Assembly (NCBI GenBank): GCA_030614245.1 | Contig: JAUWKK010000171.1 | Span: forward strand, 1-6,397 | Direction: 5' to 3' | DNA length: 6,397 nucleotides | Source: Planctomycetota bacterium | GTDB taxonomy: Bacteria; Planctomycetota; PUPC01; JABMSA01; JAUWKK01 | Shown: in pieces, positions 1-4,633 of the stretch | How the letters are laid out: each line of letters begins with the position of its first letter | Position numbering within the stretch: the stretch's first letter is position 1 | Made by a program: the position numbers and the translations under genes | The notes under the pieces: model-generated | What the model was told of the DNA's origin: nothing | The model's input: the letters and a program-made list of their open reading frames with translations, nothing else | Database searches by the model: none

Positions 1-198
1 CTCGACGAGCTTGTAAATTTTTCCCCGAGCCTCCGCCGGCCGCTGCTCGCGAAGGCGATGACGAAGATGAACGAGGTCGAAAAAAGGGCCGTCGAGCTCG
101 CAAGCAAAAAGCTCGACAGTCCGGAGATGGAAGCCGAGATCGAAAAAGCGTTGACCTCTGGCGACTCATCTACAAGCTCGCCGGACAACTCGGAGTAG
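1..198 (+). CDS. Phage tail assembly chaperone, G-type (copy 1, 3' end only)
   Basis: This is the C-terminal 65 residues of a tail assembly chaperone; the 5' part lies off the left edge. It is read in frame 1 and ends at TAG 196-198. It matches residues 90-154 of the complete chaperone on the other strand (1687-2151) with five substitutions, mostly in the charged stretch before the Ser/Thr/Asp tail (GDSSTSSPDNSE). In lambda-like phages G coats the tape measure protein during tail assembly and is made together with a longer G-T fusion by -1 frameshifting. The downstream overlap with a GT-like frame and then a tape measure gene is exactly that arrangement. Identity rests on the gene order and the GT partner more than on any motif in G itself. 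The gene belongs to an inverted repeat with 1640-1884. Confidence 0.75.
   Translation, partial: LDELVNFSPSLRRPLLAKAMTKMNEVEKRAVELASKKLDSPEMEAEIEKALTSGDSSTSSPDNSE
105..111 (+). promoter_or_regulatory. Candidate -1 frameshift site, C AAA AAG (copy 1)
   Basis: In the G frame the codons are AGC AAA AAG CTC, so the A site holds AAG preceded by an A run, a shift-prone arrangement. Slipping back one base enters the GT frame, which is open through the whole visible overlap. It is not a perfect X XXY YYZ heptamer because the first base is C. A second candidate is the A run at 80-85 (GAA AAA AGG). Both are kept unchanged in the inverted copy, whereas a third A-rich site near 143-147 is not. The choice of site is inference. 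Confidence 0.35.
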
Positions 199-443
199 AC
201 CCCGGCCCGTTCACACTGCGCGAACTGGTCTGGATGGCCGAGGGCCGAGAGGAAGAGGCGTGGAATCACACAAGCAACATCCTCGCCATGCTCGCCAACG
301 TGAACAGCACGAAGGCGAAATTCAGCGCCGCAGACTTCAATCCGTTCTCGAAACGCAAACAGCAGGTGAAGCGGACCAAGAACAACATCAAGCTGCTGAA
401 GACCGTCTTCATCGATAACGCCCGGAAAGGACGCCGAAAATGA
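108..443 (+). CDS. Tail assembly chaperone GT extension, expressed by probable -1 frameshift from G
   Basis: This is the T part of a G-T tail chaperone fusion, which recruits tail tube protein to the tape-measure/chaperone complex in lambda-like tail assembly. The conserved part begins about 153 (DLWRLIYKLAGQLG), continues through FTLRELVWMAEGREEEAW and a NILAMLANVNS helix, and ends SAADFNPF followed by a basic tail. The frame is -1 relative to G and has no stop across the visible overlap. It has no ATG, GTG or TTG until ATG 234, which lies inside the conserved domain, so an independent start there would yield only a 69-residue fragment. I therefore place entry at the slippery candidate near 105-111; the exact site is inferred. 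The stop overlaps the tape measure start as ATGA (440-443), consistent with translational coupling. Confidence 0.7.
   Translation, partial: KARQSGDGSRDRKSVDLWRLIYKLAGQLGVDPGPFTLRELVWMAEGREEEAWNHTSNILAMLANVNSTKAKFSAADFNPFSKRKQQVKRTKNNIKLLKTVFIDNARKGRRK
427..431 (+). promoter_or_regulatory. Ribosome binding site of the tape measure gene
   Basis: AAGGA sits 8 nt upstream of ATG 440, inside the end of the GT frame. It supports ATG 440 as the tape measure start in the ATGA overlap. Confidence 0.6.
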
Positions 444-1690
444 GCCTTGCAACTGATATCAAAGCCGGGGCCGCATACGTCGAACTTTATACCAAGAACA
501 ACCGCCTCAACCGCGGGCTTGCCGCCGCGCAGCGCCGCCTGCGCGCGTTCGGCGCGAGCGTCGCCGGGCTCGGGAAGAAGATCGCCAGGGCGGCGGCCGT
601 CGCCGCTGCCCCCCTCCTGATCGGCGGCAAGCTGTTCGCCGACTTCGAGCACAACATGGCCCGCGTCTCGACAATGCTCTCGGCCGCCGACATGAAGTTC
701 ATGCCGGCCTTTCGCAAGTCAGTCAAGCAGCTCGCAATCGAGACGGGCAAGTCGCTCGGCGACATCACCGACGGCCTCTACGACATCCTCAGCGCCCAGG
801 TCCCCGCTCAGCGAGCCCTCGAGGTTATCAGGGCGGCGACTCGCGGCGCGGTCGCCGGTCGAGCTTCGGTCAAGGATACGACCGCCGCGCTCCTGACCCT
901 GATGGAAACCTATGGCGACCAGTTCCGCAATGCGGGCGACGCCAGTGACTTCCTGTTCCAGATTATCAGACGCGGCCGAACCGACATGGAACAGCTCGCG
1001 CCGGCCATCGGGGCGGTCATTGCAATTGCCAAGCAAGCCGGGTTGTCGCTCGAAGACATGGGCGCATCGCTTGCTCTGATAACCCGGGCGACTGGGCACA
1101 CCGAGCGCAGTATCGTCGCTCTCAAGAGCATCACGATGACGTTCCTGAAACCGGCCAAGGAGGGGGCAAGGCTCTGGAAGGACAAATTTGGCACCGCTAT
1201 GAATTACGCAACCCTCCAGACCGAAGGAATGGTCAGCGTGCTCAAGAAGCTGAACACGCTCAACGCTTCGGAGGTCGCGCAGATATTCCCGAACAAGCGC
1301 GCTCTTACGGGCCTGCTGCCCGCGCTCGCGAAAGTCAAGGATTTCGCAGTCGACCTCGCCGCAATGAAGGACCGCGCCGGCGCGACCGATGAGGCCTACA
1401 AGAAAATGGCGAACACGATGCTTCACTGGGTTGGCAGGGCGAAACAGGTCGCCATCATCGCCTTCGTCGCAATCGGCGAGGCCATCCACGAGCCCGTCAT
1501 CAAGGCATTCAAGGCGGTTATCAAGTACGGGAAGATGGTCATAGATTTCATCAGCCGAAACAAGAAACTGATCGTCGCGATCATGAAGATCGTCGTCGTC
1601 GCCGGTCTCGTCGGCGTTGCCCTCATCGTTGTGGGAACTGCCCTCGGCCATCCAGACCAGCTCGCGCAGTGTGAACGGGCCGGGGTCTAG
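440..1690 (+). CDS. Phage tail tape measure protein, TP901 type, truncated at an inversion junction
   Basis: This is a tape measure protein, which sets tail length and is threaded through the tail tube. It starts at ATG 440 in an ATGA overlap with GT. The first 60 or so residues are basic and helical, with an Ala-rich hydrophobic stretch. The middle (roughly residues 80-300) has the TP901-core look: FADFEHNMARVSTML, then SLGDITDGLYDILSAQ, then GRTDMEQLAPAIGAVIAIA. A strongly hydrophobic segment follows at about 375-402. Native sequence stops at codon 400 or 401 (1639/1640). The last 16 codons are antisense of the second chaperone/GT copy and end at TAG 1688-1690. Tape measure proteins are usually much longer and this one breaks off in a membrane-like segment, so a C-terminal portion appears to be missing. 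The family call is confident; whether this truncated form is ever made is doubtful. Confidence 0.85.
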   Translation: MSLATDIKAGAAYVELYTKNNRLNRGLAAAQRRLRAFGASVAGLGKKIARAAAVAAAPLLIGGKLFADFEHNMARVSTMLSAADMKFMPAFRKSVKQLAIETGKSLGDITDGLYDILSAQVPAQRALEVIRAATRGAVAGRASVKDTTAALLTLMETYGDQFRNAGDASDFLFQIIRRGRTDMEQLAPAIGAVIAIAKQAGLSLEDMGASLALITRATGHTERSIVALKSITMTFLKPAKEGARLWKDKFGTAMNYATLQTEGMVSVLKKLNTLNASEVAQIFPNKRALTGLLPALAKVKDFAVDLAAMKDRAGATDEAYKKMANTMLHWVGRAKQVAIIAFVAIGEAIHEPVIKAFKAVIKYGKMVIDFISRNKKLIVAIMKIVVVAGLVGVALIVVGTALGHPDQLAQCERAGV

Positions 1691-1732
1691 TCCGAGTTGT
1701 CCGGCGAGCTTGTAGATGAGTCGCCAGAGGTC
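1640..1732 (-). pseudogene. Tail chaperone GT extension, copy 2, truncated
   Basis: On the - strand the -1 frame relative to the second chaperone encodes the start of the same GT domain: LWRLIYKLAGQLG, then FTLRELVWMAEG, nearly identical to the + strand copy. It then passes the junction at 1640/1639 and continues into antisense tape measure sequence, so the helical second half and the SAADFNPF part are lost. The frame stays open by chance as far as about 719, but that part is antisense of a well-supported gene. The complete partner of this fragment is the GT frame ending at 443. Confidence 0.7.
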
Positions 1733-2151
1733 AACGCCTCTTCGATCTGCTTTTCCATCTCCGGACTTTCGAGCTTTTTGCTTGCGAGCTCGACGGCCCT
1801 TTTTTCGACCTCGTTCATCTTCGTCATCGCCTTCGCGAGCAGCGGCCGGCGGAGGCTCGGGGAAAAATTTACAAGCTCGTCGAGTAGCGCCTTCGTCGCG
1901 TCGTCGATGGCATCGCCGGCCATCGCGCGGCCGAAGTCCTCATCGGAGATCCCCGCCTTCTCCGCCTGGTCCGAGCAGAGGACGTAGATGATATTGACGA
2001 GCAGATACGGGTCGGAGACGACTTGCGGGAGCATTTCGCCGCCGGTGATCTTGAGGAGATCGATCTCGAGCGTATCGCGGACGCGCTTGAGCGTCGTGAT
2101 GTTGATCGCGACTTCCCATTCGCGGCCGTTACAATCCTTGAACGTTTTCAT
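1687..2151 (-). CDS. Phage tail assembly chaperone, G-type (copy 2, complete)
   Basis: This is a complete 154-residue protein, the intact paralogue of the fragment at 1-198. Its N-terminus (MKTFKDCNGREWEVAINI) looks like a short beta-rich start. A helical middle follows with DPYLLVNIIYVLCSDQA and EDFGRAMAGDAIDDAT, then a charged helix (about residues 107-135) and a Ser/Thr/Asp-rich end. By position beside a GT-type overlapping frame it is the tape-measure-binding G-type chaperone. A strong Shine-Dalgarno sequence fixes the start. The gene begins 23 nt inside the preceding MptE-like gene, so it is the last gene of the sugar-modification operon. It converges on the truncated tape measure gene with a 4-nt stop-to-stop overlap and no visible terminator. 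Its GT extension is broken, so it probably cannot make a functional G-T fusion in this arrangement. Confidence 0.75.
   Translation of the reverse strand: MKTFKDCNGREWEVAINITTLKRVRDTLEIDLLKITGGEMLPQVVSDPYLLVNIIYVLCSDQAEKAGISDEDFGRAMAGDAIDDATKALLDELVNFSPSLRRPLLAKAMTKMNEVEKRAVELASKKLESPEMEKQIEEALTSGDSSTSSPDNSD
1774..1780 (-). promoter_or_regulatory. Candidate -1 frameshift site, C AAA AAG (copy 2)
   Basis: This is the same heptamer, in the same codon phase, as 105-111 in the inverted copy. Its conservation between arms that differ elsewhere fits a functional site but does not prove it, because most of the arm is identical anyway. Confidence 0.3.
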
Positions 2152-2803
2152 TGTTCACCTCACTGAAATCGACGAGTTCGATGTCGAGCCGCCCGGCGGT
2201 ATCGAGCGTACATTCCTTCGACATCGCGTAACCGAAGCCACCGCGCTTCGGCTTGTCGTACCACTGGATGACGCGGTCCGCGTATCCGTCGGTTCCGTCG
2301 ATGCCGACGATGACGACGCGGGCGGCTCCCATCAGCCAGGCGAGGTGGACGGCGGTGCAGCCGGTCCCGGCGTAGGTGAAGAGCGTGTTGAGCCGTCCGA
2401 TCTGCCCGCGCGTCCTGGTGAGCAGCTCGTAGGCGTGCTTGCTTCGGGGCGACCGGAAATGAATGACGGGCGGGCCGCCGGGCGGCTCGGTCCGCTCGGT
2501 GTCGGGCCCGTACATCGGGTTCATGAAGACGCCGACAACGCCGTTGTGGCTGCGAAGCTCATCGAGCCAGATATCCCAGGGGCCGGGGACGCCCAGCCGC
2601 CAGGCGTCGTCGAGCACCATCCAATACGGGCGGCCGCGCAGGATCGGCACGACGCCCATCGTGCGGTTGAGGCAGATCTGGACGCCGTCGCCGACCTCGG
2701 CGAAGTTGAAGGCATCGAGACTCTTGCCCGTCCCGAAGACGTAGGCGGGCAGGCCCTCGTGATGATTGACAAGCGGCTCGATTGTGCCGGTGAGTTCGTT
2801 CAT
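2129..2803 (-). CDS. MptE-like (DUF115/MAF) Rossmann protein, possible glycosyltransferase
   Basis: This is a 224-residue protein starting at ATG 2803, in an ATGA overlap with the sulfotransferase stop. GGAG 6 nt upstream supports that start. A nucleotide-binding-like motif YVFGTGKSLD is at residues 21-30. A second characteristic block, TAVHLAWLMGAARVVIVGID, is at 150-169. This pairing of a G-x-G-x-S loop with a later A..LA..xGA..(V/I)..xGxD strand is seen in the MptE-like/DUF115 family. That family includes the motility-associated factors linked to flagellin glycosylation, and it resembles sialyltransferase-type folds. The protein is paralogous to the N-terminal half of the fusion at 4630-6018. 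The donor and acceptor are unknown. The last 23 nt (to TAA 2129-2131) overlap the tail chaperone start. It could instead be a non-glycosyltransferase pterin-kinase-like enzyme. Confidence 0.7.
   Translation of the reverse strand: MNELTGTIEPLVNHHEGLPAYVFGTGKSLDAFNFAEVGDGVQICLNRTMGVVPILRGRPYWMVLDDAWRLGVPGPWDIWLDELRSHNGVVGVFMNPMYGPDTERTEPPGGPPVIHFRSPRSKHAYELLTRTRGQIGRLNTLFTYAGTGCTAVHLAWLMGAARVVIVGIDGTDGYADRVIQWYDKPKRGGFGYAMSKECTLDTAGRLDIELVDFSEVNNENVQGL
2155..2161 (-). promoter_or_regulatory. Strong ribosome binding site of chaperone copy 2
   Basis: Read on the - strand this is GAGGTGA followed by ACA and ATG 2151, a near-perfect anti-16S match at good spacing. It lies inside the end of the preceding gene. 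It decides the chaperone start and suggests that the chaperone is translated at a high rate relative to the upstream sugar genes, whose sites are weaker. Confidence 0.75.
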
Positions 2804-3429
2804 TTTCCGCTCCAGTGCTTTGGCAGCCGGATGTGCTGCTGCGCGTCGTCGAGCGGATCGACGGCGAGCATCGCGTAAGCCGCCGCGAGCTCGCGGTCCG
2901 CGTCGCCGACTAGGCGGGTGTACCCCAGCGCCGTGACGCGGCCCGGAGCCGCGTTCATGGCGCGGTCGAACGTGCAAGTGATGGCAAAGTGGTGCTCCGC
3001 ATACGCCTCGAACAGATAATCGTGGCCGGTCGCGCCGAGCAGATGGCCGGGCCAGGGCAGCTTCCGAATGTAGGGCAGGGAGAGCCACGACTGGAACGCG
3101 TCCACGACGTTCCGCTGAATGAGCACGAACTTCGCGTCGGGGAAGATCTCGAGGAGGCGCAGCCAGCCGAGCGATTCCCAGGCCCAGGGCAGTGCGACGC
3201 GGACAGCGGCGTACCGGGCATCGCATCGGGCGGCGTAGTCGCGGACGCCGTCGAGAAGCGGTGTTCGGCTCGCGTCGCCGCCGAGCTCGCCGATGAAGGG
3301 GATGTCCCACCGGTCGAACGGCTCGAAGCCGCGCTGACCGTCGCCGCATTCGGGCAGCATGCAGAGCAACTTCACGAGGATGGTCGTGCCGTTGCGCTGG
3401 GGGCCGATGATGAAGAGCGGCGCTGCCAT
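2800..3429 (-). CDS. Sulfotransferase family protein
   Basis: This is a 209-residue sulfotransferase-like protein expected to move sulfate from PAPS to a hydroxyl or amine, probably on a carbohydrate given its neighbours. The N-terminus holds the PAPS 5'-phosphosulfate loop: LFIIGPQRNGTT at residues 5-16, in place of the usual PRSGTT. The 3'-phosphate element appears at 100-115 (KFVLIQRNVVDAFQSW), with Arg106 and Ser114 at the expected spacing. The start at ATG 3429 is chosen because GAGGAA lies 6 nt upstream and the codon forms TGATG with the previous gene's stop. It ends in an ATGA overlap with the MptE-like gene. Family assignment is good; the substrate is not readable. The length is on the short side for the family, and the C-terminus (ending LPKHWSGK) looks natural rather than broken. 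Confidence 0.8.
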   Translation of the reverse strand: MAAPLFIIGPQRNGTTILVKLLCMLPECGDGQRGFEPFDRWDIPFIGELGGDASRTPLLDGVRDYAARCDARYAAVRVALPWAWESLGWLRLLEIFPDAKFVLIQRNVVDAFQSWLSLPYIRKLPWPGHLLGATGHDYLFEAYAEHHFAITCTFDRAMNAAPGRVTALGYTRLVGDADRELAAAYAMLAVDPLDDAQQHIRLPKHWSGK

Positions 3430-4028
3430 CAGGGCTTCCTCACAAACCACGTGGTATCGGGGCCGGTCTCGACCGGGCTGCCGACCTTGTACTCACTGAG
3501 AAACACGTCGAGCGCGACGCGCACGCCGAAGTGCTTCGCGGCTTTGATGGTTTCCGGATGATCGATGTCGTGGCCGCAAAGGATGCCGCGCCGCCGCACG
3601 CGCGGATACCAGGCGACGAGGTCGCGATAAACCGCCTCGGCGGTGTGGTCGGCGTCGATGAAGACGAAGTCCAAAAGCCCGGCCTGCACCTTCCGTGCGG
3701 CCTCGGTAGACAGCAGTTGCCGGATGTGCCGGCGGCCGCGCGCAAAGTCCGTCCGCCGCACGGCCTCGAACTTGCGGGCGATGTGATTCGCAGGGCGGCT
3801 CGCGGCTCCCGGCTGATTGCTGGCCCTGAGCAGGGAATCCTTCTCTGCCGGGCGCCAGATGTCGATCATGTGCAGCTCGAGGTTCGGGATTTCGCGGAGC
3901 AGGAATTCGGACAGTTCGCCGTTCCAGACGCCGATCTCTGCGCCGACAATGCGGTCCTGCTCGAGGATATGGTTGCGCGCGAGCACATCGACGATGGCCT
4001 CGCCGCGTTCGAGAGGTATTTGCGTCAT
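3429..4028 (-). CDS. Class I SAM methyltransferase, Methyltransf_24 type (copy B)
   Basis: This is a 199-residue SAM-dependent methyltransferase. SAM-binding motif I is VGAEIGVWNGELS at residues 28-40, followed by the acidic end of the next strand in HMIDIW (53-58). The central motif DFVFIDADHTAEAVYRDL is at 120-137. The post-motif loop RRGILCGHDIDHPE, about 146-159, keeps the GHD typical of this group, whose members include sugar O-methyltransferases and cephalosporin-hydroxylase-like enzymes. It starts in an ATGA overlap with copy A, and its stop forms TGATG with the sulfotransferase. A longer reading upstream to 4358 is open, but it would run through copy A and lacks family similarity, so ATG 4028 is preferred. 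In context it probably methylates a sugar hydroxyl. Confidence 0.8.
   Translation of the reverse strand: MTQIPLERGEAIVDVLARNHILEQDRIVGAEIGVWNGELSEFLLREIPNLELHMIDIWRPAEKDSLLRASNQPGAASRPANHIARKFEAVRRTDFARGRRHIRQLLSTEAARKVQAGLLDFVFIDADHTAEAVYRDLVAWYPRVRRRGILCGHDIDHPETIKAAKHFGVRVALDVFLSEYKVGSPVETGPDTTWFVRKP
3436..3441 (-). promoter_or_regulatory. Ribosome binding site deciding the sulfotransferase start
   Basis: GAGGAA on the - strand is 6 nt from ATG 3429. It favours that start over the in-frame ATG seven codons upstream (3450), which lies further inside the preceding gene. Confidence 0.6.
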
Positions 4029-4633
4029 GGCTTGATGAACCCCCAGGTTTTCGCCGGGCCGTGCACGATCTCGACGTCGAGCCTCTTCTCGTCGATGAAC
4101 TGCTGCACGGCCCGCTCGCAACAGTCGCCGCCGAAGGCGCTCGTCCACAGCCCGCCGGCAAGCAGGCCACCCGACCTCAGCAGCGGCCACCAGGCCCGGA
4201 TGTCGGCGAGCCGAGCGCCGAAGCTGTGATCGGCATCGATGAAGACGAAATCGAACGTGCCGGCCGCGACCGTGCGGGCGGCTCGCACGGAGTCCATCCG
4301 GACGACACGCCGCCGATAGGCATACAGATCGGTCCGGTGATGGGCGTCGAGATACCACTGCGCGATCTCGTCATCGGTCGCGTTGGCGGCGGGGTCGCCG
4401 GAGAGAACGTAGTCGTAGCCGTCCGGGCTCTTCTTCCAGTGGTCGACCATCCAGAGCGTGAGGCCGATATCGCGGCTCAGCAATTCGGCGGAGAGCAGGC
4501 CCTGCTTGACGCCGATCTCGGCCCCCACGATCCGCCGCTGCGGGAGCTGGCGGCGCGCGAGGCCGAGAAGCCAGCCGGCGATGCGGGCCTTGGCCGCAAT
4601 CTCTTTAGGCGGGGCTTCGCTGCACGTGCTCAT
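4025..4633 (-). CDS. Class I SAM methyltransferase, Methyltransf_24 type (copy A)
   Basis: This is a 202-residue paralogue of the next gene. Motif I is RIVGAEIGVKQGLLS at residues 34-48, followed by LWMVDHW (60-66). A helical insert of about 25 residues (DEIAQWYLDAHHRTDLYAYR) lies before the central block FDFVFIDADHSFGA at 127-140. Where copy B has GHD, this protein has GGLLAGGLW (155-163), so the aspartate and histidine that often help place metal or substrate are missing. The protein may have an altered substrate or reduced activity. The start at ATG 4633 overlaps the stop of the fusion gene as ATGA. Only a weak GGTGG stretch precedes it, so coupling probably drives translation. The in-frame ATG at 4702 would lie inside the fusion gene and is less likely. 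Confidence 0.8.
   Translation of the reverse strand: MSTCSEAPPKEIAAKARIAGWLLGLARRQLPQRRIVGAEIGVKQGLLSAELLSRDIGLTLWMVDHWKKSPDGYDYVLSGDPAANATDDEIAQWYLDAHHRTDLYAYRRRVVRMDSVRAARTVAAGTFDFVFIDADHSFGARLADIRAWWPLLRSGGLLAGGLWTSAFGGDCCERAVQQFIDEKRLDVEIVHGPAKTWGFIKP

Larger units (their letters stand above)
1..245. repeat. Left arm of a diverged inverted repeat (chaperone G end / GT start)
   Basis: Positions 1-245 align without gaps to the reverse complement of 1640-1884 (paired positions sum to 1885). I count 9 mismatches: at 117, 133-136, 145, 147, 195 and 224. Identity stops sharply after 245. The left limit is the window edge, so the arm may be longer. Six of the nine differences fall at 133-147, in the linker between the chaperone body and the GT domain. 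Confidence 0.95.
1640..1884. repeat. Right arm of the inverted repeat
   Basis: This is the reverse-complement partner of 1-245, separated from it by 1394 nt (246-1639). On its inner side identity ends exactly where the tape measure reading is lost. On its outer side the homologous gene simply continues as a complete chaperone up to 2151, so this arm is limited only by where the left copy leaves the window. Confidence 0.95.

Noticed and set aside
234..443. GT as an independent 69-residue gene from ATG 234
   Set aside because: The ATG falls inside the conserved FTLRELVWMAEG segment, no ribosome binding site precedes it, and upstream residues in the same frame match the family, so frameshift entry is more likely.
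719..1651. Long - strand open frame (310 codons) continuing the truncated GT copy 2
   Set aside because: It is antisense to the well-supported tape measure protein, has a low-complexity acidic composition and no recognisable domain. Its openness is expected from GC-rich codon use on the other strand.
1660..1710. Bidirectional terminator between the convergent stops at 1687-1690
   Set aside because: The two stops overlap by 4 nt, and I see no compact GC hairpin followed by a T run; the long inverted repeat has a 1394-nt loop and would not act as an intrinsic terminator.
1..1884. Inverted repeat as a transposon's terminal repeats
   Set aside because: The arms are coding sequence of a tail gene and extend beyond the left edge. 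No transposase or target duplication is present, and the interval contains only GT and tape measure sequence.
1988..2878. Long + strand open frame opposite the MptE-like gene and the sulfotransferase end
   Set aside because: It spans two well-supported - strand genes, has no domain signature, and shows the charged composition of antisense reading in GC-rich DNA.
2804..3349. N-terminal extension of the MptE-like protein (frame open upstream to 3349)
   Set aside because: The added 180 or so residues are Arg/Pro/Ala-rich and overlap the sulfotransferase out of frame. ATG 2803 has a GGAG site and an ATGA junction.
4029..4358. N-terminal extension of methyltransferase copy B
   Set aside because: The extra 110 codons overlap copy A and have Arg-rich shadow composition; ATG 4028 sits in the ATGA junction used throughout the operon.
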